Shown: piece by piece, positions 43,738 through 52,121 of the stretch | Layout of the letters: each line of letters begins with the position of its first letter | Numbering within the stretch: position 1 is the first letter of the stretch | Assembly (NCBI RefSeq): GCF_004745825.1 | Contig: NZ_SRLA01000002.1 | Location: 1,240,001-1,304,000, forward strand | Length of the DNA stretch: 64,000 nucleotides | Origin: Hymenobacter fodinae | Lineage (GTDB): Bacteria > Bacteroidota > Bacteroidia > Cytophagales > Hymenobacteraceae | Reading direction: 5' to 3' | The notes under the pieces: generated by a model | Seen by the model: only the letters and a program-made list of their open reading frames with translations | The model's database searches: none | Told to the model about the DNA's origin: nothing | Made by a program: the position numbers and the translations under genes

Positions 43738-44559
43738 ATGAGTACTCCCACCATTCTGGAGAAAATCATTGCCCACAAGCGCCAGGAAGTAGCGACCCGT
43801 CGCGATTTGGTGCCTGCCAAAAAGCTGGAGCAAAGCCTATATATGGACTCGCAGCCCTTGAGCCTGCGCCGTTACCTGCTACGCGACGACCTAAGCGGCA
43901 TTATTGCCGAATTCAAGCGCAAGTCGCCGAGCAAAGGCTTTATCAATCCGCACGCCCCCGTTGAGCGGACCACGTTGGGCTATATGCAGGCGGGCGCCTC
44001 GGCGCTGTCCGTGCTGACGGACACGGAGTTTTTCGGGGGTAAAAACGAGGACCTGACCATTGCCCGGCGCTACAATTTCTGCCCCATTCTGCGCAAAGAC
44101 TTCACCGTGGATGAGTACCAGATTCTGGAAGCCAAGAGCATTGGGGCCGATGCCATTCTGCTGATTGCGGCCGTGCTCTCGGGCGAGGAAGTACTGCGCC
44201 TCGGGCGGTTTGCCAAGAGCCTGGGCCTAGAGGTGCTACTCGAGATTCACAATGCCGAGGAGCTCGACAAAACCCTGCACCCCGACGCCGTGACACTGGT
44301 GGGCGTAAACAACCGCAACCTCCACGATTTCTCCGTGAGCCTGGATACCTCCGGTGAGTTGGCCCAGCGTATTCCAGATGAGTTCGTGAAAGTGACGGAG
44401 AGTGGCCTACAGACCGCCGCCGATATTGAAGCCCTGCGCGCCGTAGGTTACCGTGGCTTCCTGATGGGTGAAACCTTCATGCGCCACAGTCGGCCCGAGA
44501 AAGCCTGCGCCGCCTTAGTGCAGCAACTGCGCGCTACCGAAGCCATTACGCTGTTATAG
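43738..44559 (+). CDS. trpC: Indole-3-glycerol-phosphate synthase
   Basis: A 273-residue TIM-barrel enzyme that closes the indole ring. Motifs are IIAEFKRKSPSKGFI (catalytic Lys), YMQAGASALSVLTDTEFFGG, CPILRKDFTVDEYQI, LEVLLEIHNAEEL, VGVNNRNLHDFSV and KVTESGLQT. Full length, with ATG 43738 at the expected place. It is followed 11 bp later by trpF as a separate gene, so the TrpC-TrpF fusion of E. coli is absent. Confidence 0.96.
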   Translation: MSTPTILEKIIAHKRQEVATRRDLVPAKKLEQSLYMDSQPLSLRRYLLRDDLSGIIAEFKRKSPSKGFINPHAPVERTTLGYMQAGASALSVLTDTEFFGGKNEDLTIARRYNFCPILRKDFTVDEYQILEAKSIGADAILLIAAVLSGEEVLRLGRFAKSLGLEVLLEIHNAEELDKTLHPDAVTLVGVNNRNLHDFSVSLDTSGELAQRIPDEFVKVTESGLQTAADIEALRAVGYRGFLMGETFMRHSRPEKACAALVQQLRATEAITLL

Positions 44560-44570
44560 ACCTAGCACGC

Positions 44571-45239
44571 ATGCCAACCGCTCCTGCTACATCCGCGCCC
44601 GCTGGTACTCCTTATATAAAGGTGTGTGGCATGCGTGAGCCCACGAGCCTAGCGGCCGTGGCGGCGCTGCAGCCCGATTTCCTGGGGTTCATCTTCTACC
44701 CGAAGTCCAGCCGCTACGTGGGGGAGGAGTTGAGTGCCGAGACGCTGGCTGCCCTGCCCGCGGGCATCAGGAAAGTGGGGGTGTTTGTGAACGAAAACAC
44801 CGAGGAAATCAGGCGGCGCGTGCGGGAGTTGGGGCTGGATCTGGTGCAGCTGCACGGCCACGAGGCCCCGACCCAGTGCCAGGAACTGCGGGAAAGTGGC
44901 CTAGCCGTGGTGAAAGCATTTTCGGTTGGGGCCGACTTTAACTTCGACCAACTGACGCCCTACGTAAGCCACGTCGATTACTTCCTCTTCGATACCAAGG
45001 GCGAGCAGCCCGGTGGCAACGGCACCACTTTCGACTGGAGCCTGTTAGCAGGCTATCCGCTGGAGGTGCCTTACTTCCTGGCGGGTGGCCTAGACCTCGC
45101 CCACGCCGACAGCCTACGCAACCTGCGTTTGCCGGGCCTGTTCGCGCTGGATCTGAACAGTCGGTTTGAAACGGCGCCCGGGGTGAAGGACGCCGACTTG
45201 CTCCGGCAACTATTTACCAAACTCCGGCCCCGCGGTTAA
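44571..45239 (+). CDS. trpF: Phosphoribosylanthranilate isomerase
   Basis: A 222-residue TIM-barrel isomerase. After an extra Ala/Pro-rich start (MPTAPATSAPAGTP), the family begin IKVCGMREPTSLAAVAAL contains the catalytic Cys. Later blocks are DFLGFIFYPKSSRYV, VGVFVNENTEEI, DLVQLHGHEAPTQC, FLFDTKGEQPGGNG with the catalytic Asp, and FLAGGLDLAHADSL. The 14-residue N-terminal extension could mean the start is later, but no other ATG precedes the core. Confidence 0.93.
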   Translation: MPTAPATSAPAGTPYIKVCGMREPTSLAAVAALQPDFLGFIFYPKSSRYVGEELSAETLAALPAGIRKVGVFVNENTEEIRRRVRELGLDLVQLHGHEAPTQCQELRESGLAVVKAFSVGADFNFDQLTPYVSHVDYFLFDTKGEQPGGNGTTFDWSLLAGYPLEVPYFLAGGLDLAHADSLRNLRLPGLFALDLNSRFETAPGVKDADLLRQLFTKLRPRG

Positions 45240-45273
45240 GGCCCGGCGGCATCAATAAGCAATCAACCTCATC

Positions 45274-46470
45274 ATGAGCACAACCTACCAACAACCTACG
45301 GAGCGCGGCTACTACGGCCAGTTTGGCGGGGCATTTATTCCCGAGATGCTCTACCCGAACGTGGAAGAGCTGCGCCAAAATTACCTGGACATCATGGCCG
45401 AGCCCGCGTTTCAGGAGGAATACCAGCAACTGCTGCGCGACTACGTAGGCCGACCCACGCCGCTGTTCGAGGCAAAGCGCCTGTCGGAGAAGTATAATAC
45501 GCGCGTATTTCTGAAGCGCGAAGACCTTTGCCACACCGGGGCCCACAAGGTAAACAACACCGTAGGCCAGATTCTGCTAGCCAAGCGGCTGGGCAAAACC
45601 CGCATCATCGCAGAAACCGGCGCCGGTCAGCATGGGGTAGCTACGGCTACGGTGTGCGCCCTCATGGGGATGCAGTGTATTGTGTATATGGGCGAAATCG
45701 ACATGGAGCGGCAGAAGCCCAACGTGTACCGTATGCGCCTGCTGGGGGCTGAGGTGCGCGCCGCTATGAGTGGCAGCCGTACCCTAAAAGATGCCACCAA
45801 CGAAGCCATCCGCGACTGGATTAGCAACCCCGTGGATACGCACTACATCATTGGCTCAGTGGTAGGTCCGCACCCATACCCCGATCTGGTGGCACGCCTG
45901 CAGGCCGTAATCAGCGAGGAAATGCGCAAGCAGCTGTTGGAGAAAACCGGCTCTGAGCTGCCCAACTACGTGGTGGCCTGCGTGGGCGGGGGCTCGAATG
46001 CGGCTGGTGCGTTCTATCATTTCCTCGAAGAGCCTTCGGTGAACTTAGTGGCGGTAGAAGCAGCCGGGCACGGCGTGAATTCCGGTCATTCGGCGGCTAC
46101 GTCGGTGCTGGGCAAGCCGGGCATTATTCACGGCTCGCGCACCTTGCTCATGCAGGATGAAGATGGGCAGATTACCGAGCCCTATTCGTTGTCGGCAGGC
46201 CTAGACTACCCAGGCATTGGGCCGTTGCACGCCTACTTGGCCGATTCTGGTCGGGCGCGGTTTATTAGCATTGAGGACGAGGCGGCCCTGCGCGCCGTGG
46301 CTGAACTGAGCCGGTTGGAAGGCATCATCCCGGCCCTCGAAACTGCCCATGCCTTGGCGGCCCTAGGCCAGTTGGGCGCCGGCCCCGATGATGTAGTAGT
46401 GGTAAACCTCTCCGGCCGCGGCGACAAAGACCTCGAAACCTACCTCAAGTACGCCGACACCATTCTGTAA
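45274..46470 (+). CDS. trpB: Tryptophan synthase beta chain
   Basis: A 398-residue PLP enzyme that condenses indole and serine. It carries [14 protein letters not shown], the PLP Lys in [29 protein letters not shown], the phosphate loop [15 protein letters not shown], and the C-terminal [14 protein letters not shown]. It is full length, matching the TrpB1 class. The 34-bp gap to trpF and 99-bp gap to trpA hold no terminator, but the second contains a hairpin repeat (46495-46529). Confidence 0.97.
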   Translation: MSTTYQQPTERGYYGQFGGAFIPEMLYPNVEELRQNYLDIMAEPAFQEEYQQLLRDYVGRPTPLFEAKRLSEKYNTRVFLKREDLCHTGAHKVNNTVGQILLAKRLGKTRIIAETGAGQHGVATATVCALMGMQCIVYMGEIDMERQKPNVYRMRLLGAEVRAAMSGSRTLKDATNEAIRDWISNPVDTHYIIGSVVGPHPYPDLVARLQAVISEEMRKQLLEKTGSELPNYVVACVGGGSNAAGAFYHFLEEPSVNLVAVEAAGHGVNSGHSAATSVLGKPGIIHGSRTLLMQDEDGQITEPYSLSAGLDYPGIGPLHAYLADSGRARFISIEDEAALRAVAELSRLEGIIPALETAHALAALGQLGAGPDDVVVVNLSGRGDKDLETYLKYADTIL

Positions 46471-46479
46471 TTAGCACGC

Positions 46480-46552
46480 AGAGGGCGCAGAGGTTACGCG
46501 GAGGTTCGCAGATGAACTACCTCCGCGTACCTCCGCGCAACTTCTACGAACT
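46480..46552. repeat. GCAGAGG/CCTCCGCG repeat hairpin in the trpB-trpA spacer
   Basis: The arms TACGCGGAGGT (46495-46505) and ACCTCCGCGTA (46519-46529) pair perfectly around a 13-base loop. Several GCAGAGG- and CTCCGCG-like units flank them. There is no T-tract, so it is not a terminator. Confidence 0.5.
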
Positions 46553-46569
46553 TCCGCGAGAACCACCTC

Positions 46570-47349
46570 ATGAACCGAATCCAACAGGCTTTCCAGAAAA
46601 AGGGAAAAGACCTCCTGAATATCTACTTCACTGCCGGCTACCCCACGCTCGATGCCACGGTGCCCCTTATAAAAGCCATTTCCGCCGCTGGCGCCGACCT
46701 CATTGAGATTGGTATGCCGTTTTCGGACCCCTTGGCCGATGGCCCAGTAATTCAGCAAAGCAGCACAGTGGCCCTGGCCAACGGTATGAACATGCGGGTA
46801 CTGTTCAGCCAATTAAAGAATATCCGGCAGGAAGTAGCCGAAACCCCGATTCTGCTAATGGGCTACCTGAACCCGGTAATGCAGTTTGGGGTGGAGAACT
46901 TCTGCCGCGAAGCTGCTAACGCCGGCGTAGATGGCGTCATTCTGCCCGACCTGCCCCTGGATGATTACGTGGCCGAGTACCAGGAGACTTTCCGCAAGTA
47001 CAACCTGCGGCCCGTGTTCCTCATCACGCCCCAAACCGCGCCTGAGCGTATTCGCCGCATTGATGAGCTAACCGACTCATTCCTGTATCTGGTATCGGGC
47101 CCCGGCACTACGGGCGGGCAAAACACCCAGGCCGAAGGTGTGCAGGAAGCCTATTTCCAGCGCATTGAGGCCATGAACCTGCGTAACCCCCGCCTCATTG
47201 GTTTTGGTATCGGTGACAAAGCTTCTTTCCAAAAGGCCTGTCAGCATGCCGAAGGGGCCATCATTGGCTCAGCTCTTATTCGGGCATTGGAAGGCGTGGA
47301 GGATGCTCCCGCCGCTGCCACCCGGTTTATTTCTTCCGTTCTCAAGTAA
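46570..47349 (+). CDS. trpA: Tryptophan synthase alpha chain
   Basis: A 259-residue TIM-barrel subunit that splits indole-3-glycerol phosphate. Motifs are DLIEIGMPFSDPLADGPVIQ (catalytic Glu and Asp), PILLMGYLNPVMQFG, GVDGVILPDLPLDDYV (catalytic Asp), FLITPQTAPERI, FLYLVSGPGTTGGQ and GFGIGDKASFQ. The family motif is usually GVTG; here it is GTTG. Full length with an ATG at 46570. The DAHP synthase gene follows after 56 bp. Confidence 0.96.
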   Translation: MNRIQQAFQKKGKDLLNIYFTAGYPTLDATVPLIKAISAAGADLIEIGMPFSDPLADGPVIQQSSTVALANGMNMRVLFSQLKNIRQEVAETPILLMGYLNPVMQFGVENFCREAANAGVDGVILPDLPLDDYVAEYQETFRKYNLRPVFLITPQTAPERIRRIDELTDSFLYLVSGPGTTGGQNTQAEGVQEAYFQRIEAMNLRNPRLIGFGIGDKASFQKACQHAEGAIIGSALIRALEGVEDAPAAATRFISSVLK

Positions 47350-47405
47350 ACTCTCCCGCCGCAACCGAAAACCTTGGCGTTCCACTGCGGGAGCCCCTCT
47401 AGCAC

Positions 47406-48419
47406 ATGATCATTCAACTTGAACCCACTATCGCCGAAACCGCCAAAGCGGATATTCTGGCGCGTATCAAAGACCTGAAGTACAAAGCCACGGAGGTAAA
47501 AACCCAGCGGGCGCACTACCTGGTGGCCATTGGCAAAGCGGATATTGATCTGCGCGCCATCGGCCAGCTGCCCGGCATCCTGGACATTCACCGCGTGTCC
47601 GATGACTACAAGCTGGTAAGCCGGAAGTGGCGCGTACGGCCCACGGTGCTCGACCTCGGTGACGGGGTGCGGATAGGGGAGGGCAACCTCACGCTGGCCG
47701 CGGGCCCCTGCAGCATTGAGAGCGAGCAGCAGATGGAGCTCATCATGCAACACCTCGTGGACAACGATGTGCGCATTATGCGGGGTGGCGTGTTCAAGCC
47801 TCGTTCTTCGCCCTACTCATTCCGGGGCCTGGGCATGGAAGGCCTGAAGCTGTTCCACCAGATGGCGCGGGAGCGTGGCATCAAGATCATCACGGAGGTG
47901 ATGCAGGTTTCGCAGGTAGAAGAGATGCACGACTACGTGGACGTATTCCAGGTAGGTGCCCGCAACACCCAGAACTTCAACCTGCTGGATGCGCTGGGCG
48001 GCGTAGATAAGCCCGTGATGATTAAGCGCGGCATCTCTGGCACGTTGGAAGAACTACTGTCGTCGGCGGAGTACGTTTTCTCGGGCGGTAACGAGAAGCT
48101 GATTCTCTGCGAGCGGGGCATCCGCACGTTTGAAACCGCCTCGCGCAATACGCTCGATCTGAACGCGGTGCCTATCCTCAAGGAAAAAACTCACCTCCCC
48201 GTAATCGTCGACCCTTCCCACGGCATCGGTATCCGGGAGTACGTGCCTACGATGGCGCTGGCTGGCGTAATGGCCGGCGCTGACGGCATCATCTACGAAG
48301 CCCACGAGAAGCCGGAAGAAGCAGCTTCGGATGGCGCCCAAACCCTAAACTTCCAGGAATCAGAGCGCCTCATCCGGAATCTGCGCAAGGTGTACGCCGT
48401 GCGCCAGGAACTAGAGTAG
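47406..48419 (+). CDS. aroF: 3-deoxy-7-phosphoheptulonate (DAHP) synthase, type I-beta
   Basis: A 337-residue enzyme of the KDO8P/DAHP synthase family that condenses phosphoenolpyruvate and erythrose 4-phosphate at the head of the shikimate pathway. Residues 1-70 are a ferredoxin-like regulatory domain (KTQRAHYLVAIGKADIDLRA). The barrel has LAAGPCSIESEQQM, GGVFKPRSSPYSFRG, FQVGARNTQNFNLL, VMIKRGISGTLEELL and VIVDPSHGIGIREYV. It is the last gene of the trp transcript, so tryptophan attenuation would also limit precursor flow. It lacks a fused chorismate mutase. Confidence 0.93.
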   Translation: MIIQLEPTIAETAKADILARIKDLKYKATEVKTQRAHYLVAIGKADIDLRAIGQLPGILDIHRVSDDYKLVSRKWRVRPTVLDLGDGVRIGEGNLTLAAGPCSIESEQQMELIMQHLVDNDVRIMRGGVFKPRSSPYSFRGLGMEGLKLFHQMARERGIKIITEVMQVSQVEEMHDYVDVFQVGARNTQNFNLLDALGGVDKPVMIKRGISGTLEELLSSAEYVFSGGNEKLILCERGIRTFETASRNTLDLNAVPILKEKTHLPVIVDPSHGIGIREYVPTMALAGVMAGADGIIYEAHEKPEEAASDGAQTLNFQESERLIRNLRKVYAVRQELE

Positions 48420-48436
48420 CCCTTATCAAGTGGCCT

Positions 48437-48490
48437 AAAAAGCCGTTTGGCGCCTCACGACAGGAGTTGTGGTGTGTCGAACGGCTTTTT
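48437..48490 (+). terminator. Terminator of the trp operon
   Basis: AAAAAGCCGTT (48437-48447) pairs with AACGGCTTTTT (48480-48490). The long inner region (CACGACAGGAGTTGTGGTG) can extend the stem imperfectly. It ends the trpL-aroF transcript. Confidence 0.75.
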
Positions 48491-48526
48491 TATTGTCTGG
48501 CTGCGAAGGGTTTGTACCTTCCGCTC

Positions 48527-49843
48527 ATGCAATTCACCTTCAGCGTATACAGCGGACTGCTACTGCCATTTTTTGTGCAGGGCCTAGTGGGTAGCGGGGT
48601 GTTGTGGGTGCGGCGTGGGCGCGAAGAGTCGGCCGCGGATGGCTGGCTGGCGCTATTACTTCTACTAGAAACCTTGCGCCTGGCGCAGTGGATGTTAGGC
48701 TTTGCGGGCTGGTACGACTCGCACGATGCCTACTCCACGTTCATGTTTTACTTTCCGTTCAGCAACTGGCTGGCGGTAGGGCCGGTGCTGTACTTCTACT
48801 TCCGCAGCCTCACCAATCACGAGTTCAGGTTTCGAGGTTCGCACTGGTGGCATTTTGCGCCGGCACTGGCCTATCTGGCCTTGCGCCTATTATTGTTAAT
48901 TGCTGATATAGGCTGGTGGCATCTGTTGCAAGAGCGGCCACTTCCAGAGCACTTTGGTACGAAGGGGCCCTTAGCAGCCTGGGCCGACGAAACTCCATAC
49001 GGCTATTGGCTTGATATAGTAGGGTATCTGCTGGTAGTGGCCTACAGCGTCCGGACACTGCGGGAGTACCGGGCGTATGCCCACTACCTCAACGACAACT
49101 TCTCCGATACTGACCGAATCCGGTTCCGGTGGCTGCGGAATGTGTTAGTGGCCGTATCAATAAGCACAGGGGTAGCGCTGGTTTTTAGCTTGGTTGATGC
49201 CTTCGTCAGCCCCCTCAACTATTATCAAGCCTGGTACGATTACTTGTTTACTGGGCTGCTGATTTATTACCTCAGTATTGCTGGGTTGCTCACTGGCCAC
49301 CGGTTGGCGAGCCTACACTTTCAGCCTCCGCTGGTAGCCCCAGACATAGCTGTGTCGGAGCAGGAAGCGGAGCCAGACCTGCAGATGAAGGCTGCGCCCG
49401 TGCTTGCGCCTACCAGCAGTACCACCAACACGCTAGTAGCAGAAGCGCCGCTGCCAGTTGCCACAACTGCTCCCGATGCTTCTGCTGAGCTAACCCGCTG
49501 GACCACCCGCCTGCTAGGCCACATGGAAAGCCAGCGGCCCTACCTGGCCCCGGAGCTGACCCTGGGAGAGTTGGCCAGTCAGCTCCAGACCAATACCTCC
49601 TGGCTATCCAAGGTTATCAATACCGGCTGTGGTCAAAACTTCAACGATTTTATTAATGAGTACCGGGTGCAGGAGGCGGAGCAGCGCCTGCGTAACCCCC
49701 GCTTCCGGCACTATACGCTTCTGGCCGTAGCTCTGGAGTCTGGCTTCAACTCCAAGTCAACGTTTAATCGGGTGTTCAAGAAGCTGCGAGGCATCACGCC
49801 CAGTGAGGTTGCGCGGGAAGACGGCAACCCAGAAGGCGCATAG
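48527..49843 (+). CDS. Membrane-bound AraC-type transcriptional regulator
   Basis: A 438-residue protein with about seven transmembrane segments in the first 270 residues (for example LAYLALRLLLLIADIGWWHL and LVVAYSV), then a Ser/Thr/Pro-rich linker (about 280-330). The C-terminal AraC HTH occupies about 345-438, with LTLGELASQLQTNTSWLSKVI and LLAVALESGFNSKSTFNRVF. The ATG at 48527 precedes the first helix; the open frame from 48467 begins inside the operon terminator. The 7TM-HTH architecture occurs in Bacteroidota. The signal it senses and its targets are unknown. Confidence 0.88.
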   Translation: MQFTFSVYSGLLLPFFVQGLVGSGVLWVRRGREESAADGWLALLLLLETLRLAQWMLGFAGWYDSHDAYSTFMFYFPFSNWLAVGPVLYFYFRSLTNHEFRFRGSHWWHFAPALAYLALRLLLLIADIGWWHLLQERPLPEHFGTKGPLAAWADETPYGYWLDIVGYLLVVAYSVRTLREYRAYAHYLNDNFSDTDRIRFRWLRNVLVAVSISTGVALVFSLVDAFVSPLNYYQAWYDYLFTGLLIYYLSIAGLLTGHRLASLHFQPPLVAPDIAVSEQEAEPDLQMKAAPVLAPTSSTTNTLVAEAPLPVATTAPDASAELTRWTTRLLGHMESQRPYLAPELTLGELASQLQTNTSWLSKVINTGCGQNFNDFINEYRVQEAEQRLRNPRFRHYTLLAVALESGFNSKSTFNRVFKKLRGITPSEVAREDGNPEGA

Positions 49844-49936
49844 TATAAATTGAGACGTCTCAGGCTGTAAAATGGGGCGTTTGGGGTGAGCTAGGCCTGT
49901 TTCTTTAGGACATGTTTCACCTCAACCTCTACTGCT

Positions 49937-50326
49937 ATGCGTACCGTATTTCCTTTCCGTCCCTGGGCCTTCCTGCTGACGTTGCTCGTCGTATGCACCG
50001 CCGTTTCCGCGGGCTGGGCTAGCCTCAACTCCAACTTGTTTATTGAACCAGGCAAGCAGTTTGTGCTGGGGGGCAGTCAGCCCGGAGCCTTCAAAGTGGT
50101 GGCCAAAAATGTGGGCAAAGTCCCGGTAGAGTTCAAAGAGCGGCCCCGGGGCGGCGGCATTTTCGGACGCTTTACGCTGGCACCCGGCCAGTCGGCCACG
50201 TTGCGGTACATGGCAGGGTCATCGGCTTTGCTGCTCAATCCCTCAAATCAAAAAGCCAATCTACTGCTGCGTATCACGGGCGACACGAACCTGAGCATGG
50301 GCTACGAACCAAACGGTAAACTCTAA
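49937..50326 (+). CDS. Hypothetical exported protein upstream of a DoxX gene
   Basis: A 129-residue protein with an N-terminal signal (WAFLLTLLVVCTAVSAGWA). The mature part is a small beta-rich domain, with KVVAKNVGKVPVEFKE and APGQSATLRYMAGSSALLL suggesting an Ig-like or DUF1573-like sandwich. No recognised family. Its stop is 13 bp before the DoxX gene, so they are probably co-transcribed. Confidence 0.65.
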   Translation: MRTVFPFRPWAFLLTLLVVCTAVSAGWASLNSNLFIEPGKQFVLGGSQPGAFKVVAKNVGKVPVEFKERPRGGGIFGRFTLAPGQSATLRYMAGSSALLLNPSNQKANLLLRITGDTNLSMGYEPNGKL

Positions 50327-50339
50327 GCGGGCCTGGATC

Positions 50340-50876
50340 ATGAAAAATCTACTGTTTGGGTATGCAGTAATGCCCTCGCGCGCCGCCGATGTAGTGTTAC
50401 TGTTGTTTCGGGTGCACCTAGGCCTATCCATTGCCATTGGGGCGGGCTGGTCGAAGCTCGTAGGTCTCTACACCGCTACGGAAATGGGTAAGCTCAACAC
50501 CGGCGCATCCTTAGGTCCGTCCGACTGGTTTGTGCAACAAGTAGCTGGGCTAGGCTTCACCTTTCCTTCTCCTTATTGGTGGGCGGTAGTAGCCGTTTGG
50601 GGTGAATTTATGGGCGGCCTGCTCATTGCGCTAGGCCTGTTCACGCGGCTGAGCTCGTTTCAACTGGCCTTCCAGTTCTTCGTCATTGCGTTTATCTGGT
50701 ACGATAAGCCAGAGCTACTGCTAGGCATGTATTACCAACAGACGTTGTTTTGGAATTTTGTGCTGCTTACGGTGTTGGGTGGAGGCCGTTATTCACTAGA
50801 TAGAGCAATAGACGAACCAACTGCTTGGCTTAAACAGCTGCGCTGGGGTAAGCCAGTTGCGGCGGGTAGCTTGTAA
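50340..50876 (+). CDS. DoxX/TQO small-subunit DoxD-like membrane protein
   Basis: A 178-residue protein with four hydrophobic helices (VVLLLFRVHLGLSIAIG, WWAVVAVWGEFMGGLLIALG, LSSFQLAFQFFVIAFIWY, and LFWNFVLLTVLGGG) in the DoxX/DoxD order. It has the family features GWSKL and WGEFMGGLLIALGLFTR. Bacterial DoxX proteins are often linked to quinone chemistry or redox stress; the function here is not defined. Second gene of a small operon. Confidence 0.82.
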   Translation: MKNLLFGYAVMPSRAADVVLLLFRVHLGLSIAIGAGWSKLVGLYTATEMGKLNTGASLGPSDWFVQQVAGLGFTFPSPYWWAVVAVWGEFMGGLLIALGLFTRLSSFQLAFQFFVIAFIWYDKPELLLGMYYQQTLFWNFVLLTVLGGGRYSLDRAIDEPTAWLKQLRWGKPVAAGSL

Positions 50877-51138
50877 GATGAGCCTTAAAGATTGATGAAA
50901 GCATCGAAGCATTACGCTTTACAAGTTCTCTACTCTGATCTTGAGAAATAAAAATAATTCACAAACGGGGTCAAAACAGACGGGGTGTATTGATGAAAAT
51001 AGATGCATTTTATAATTATGCCTACCATTCTTAAGGTGATAAAAGATATTTGAGTTTAGTATCTATCTTAAGGGCCTGAAAAAATAAAGGGGCCATCATA
51101 GAACATCTTGTTTTTATATTTTACTATATTTGTCCATC
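50877..51138. other. AT-rich region upstream of phenylalanine-hydroxylase leader
   Basis: About 260 bp, low in GC compared with neighbouring genes. It carries no credible ORF. A perfect TAnnTTTG element appears at 51125-51132. Confidence 0.5.
51125..51132 (+). promoter_or_regulatory. -7 element upstream of the hydroxylase attenuator
   Basis: TATATTTG is an exact TAnnTTTG. The predicted start lies within a few bases of the leader ORF ATG (51139), implying a very short or absent 5' leader on that ORF. A -33 box at normal distance is not evident. Confidence 0.5.
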
Positions 51139-51228
51139 ATGTTTAACTACTCCGCGAAGCAAGTCTGCCTAACTAATATTCGTCCCATGCAGGATGAAGT
51201 CGGGCTGCAGTGCCGGTACGGAAGCTAA
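51139..51228 (+). CDS. Possible leader peptide upstream of the hydroxylase-like gene
   Basis: A 29-codon ORF, MFNYSAKQVCLTNIRPMQD followed by EVGLQCRYGS, ending at TAA 51226-51228. It carries one Phe and two Tyr codons: Phe2 and Tyr4 at the start, and Tyr27 two codons before the end. It overlaps the antiterminator segment 51198-51205, so its translation would affect the fold. Whether it is translated is unproved; it could be a by-chance ORF within an RNA switch. Confidence 0.4.
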   Translation: MFNYSAKQVCLTNIRPMQDEVGLQCRYGS

Positions 51229-51298
51229 GAGCAACATGCTACTTCACCTCTGAAAACCAGTAAAGGCCCGACTCCGAAAGGAAATCGGGCCTTTTTTT
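51195..51298 (+). promoter_or_regulatory. Transcription attenuator of the hydroxylase-like gene
   Basis: Terminator: AGGCCCGA (51264-51271) with TCGGGCCT (51285-51292), then a T-tract running to 51298, immediately before the start codon. Antiterminator: AGTCGGGC (51198-51205) is an exact 8-base match to GCCCGACT (51266-51273). Competing anti-antiterminator: TGAAGT (51195-51200) with ACTTCA (51241-51246). Three mutually exclusive stems are the signature of a switch. The effector is unknown; Phe or Tyr is a guess from the gene. Confidence 0.7.
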
Positions 51299-52045
51299 AT
51301 GTCTACAGCCATGCTTCAGCAGCACTACGATCGGTACACGACGCAGGACCAGTTGGTCTGGAAAGTATTGTTTGACCGCCAGACGGCTCTCCTGCACAAG
51401 CGGGCCTGCTCAGCTTTTGCTAAAGGCTTGGAGGCCGTAGGCTTCCACCGCAATGCTATTCCTAACTTCGAGGAGGTCAGCCAGAGGTTGTATAAAGCCA
51501 CCGGTTGGCAGTTGGAGCCCGTAGAAGGCATGCTGAACGACGCCGAATTCTTCGGGTTGCTGGCCCAGCGCAAGTTTCCGGCTACCGTCTGGATCCGGAC
51601 TATGGCGCAGTTCGACTTCATTGAGGAGCCCGACTTGTTCCACGGCGTGTTCGGTCACGTGCCCCTGCTCATGGACAAGGCCTTCGCGGACTTTCTGCAC
51701 TTTCTAGGCCAGGTAGCCGCTCAGCACCTCGACGATGAGGTGGCCCTGACGCGGCTGGAGCGGCTGTACGGTTTCACGGTGCAGTTTGGCTTGGTGCAGG
51801 AGCGCGGCGAAACCCGCATGTACGGGGCCGGTTTGCTGTCGTCGTCAGGTGAAATTCACCATTGCATCGGTGATGTTACGCGCCGCTACCCCTTCGACTT
51901 GGCTACCGTGCTCCAAACGCCTTACAGCGAAGCTCATCTGCAGGACCAGTACTTCCTGCTTAACAGCTGGGAGCAACTCACCGAAAGCGTAGCCGAGTTG
52001 GCCGCGCTGTTGGCCTCCAACTGGCAGCTGAAGCCAGTGGAATAG
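51299..52045 (+). CDS. Phenylalanine-4-hydroxylase-like aromatic hydroxylase, Glu ligand replaced
   Basis: A 248-residue member of the aromatic amino acid hydroxylase family, the size of bacterial PhhA (phenylalanine to tyrosine, non-heme iron, pterin). Iron-ligand histidines His115 and His120 are in PDLFHGVFGHVPLL, and the conserved block YGAGLLSSSGEI is intact. The third ligand, a Glu in the family motif (T-V-E-F-G-L), is Gln163 here (FTVQFGL). The codon is CAG at about 51785. The start codon sits at the end of a terminator T-tract. It is regulated by the attenuator-like leader upstream. Confidence 0.88.
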   Translation: MSTAMLQQHYDRYTTQDQLVWKVLFDRQTALLHKRACSAFAKGLEAVGFHRNAIPNFEEVSQRLYKATGWQLEPVEGMLNDAEFFGLLAQRKFPATVWIRTMAQFDFIEEPDLFHGVFGHVPLLMDKAFADFLHFLGQVAAQHLDDEVALTRLERLYGFTVQFGLVQERGETRMYGAGLLSSSGEIHHCIGDVTRRYPFDLATVLQTPYSEAHLQDQYFLLNSWEQLTESVAELAALLASNWQLKPVE

Positions 52046-52062
52046 GCTGCCAGTAAATTCAT

Positions 52063-52110
52063 TCAACCAGAAGGGCCAACTTACTGCAGTAAGTTGGCCC
52101 TTCTGGTTGA
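52063..52110. terminator. 24-bp palindrome terminator with no spacer
   Basis: TCAACCAGAAGGGCCAACTTACTG and its exact reverse complement abut at 52086/52087, giving a perfect 48-base palindrome between convergent genes. It probably ends the hydroxylase transcript and that of the DUF962 gene. Confidence 0.75.
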
Positions 52111-52121
52111 GTAGGTGGCTG

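Noticed and set aside
47406..48419. KDO-8-phosphate synthase
   Set aside because: The N-terminal regulatory domain and position in the trp operon fit a type I-beta DAHP synthase better.
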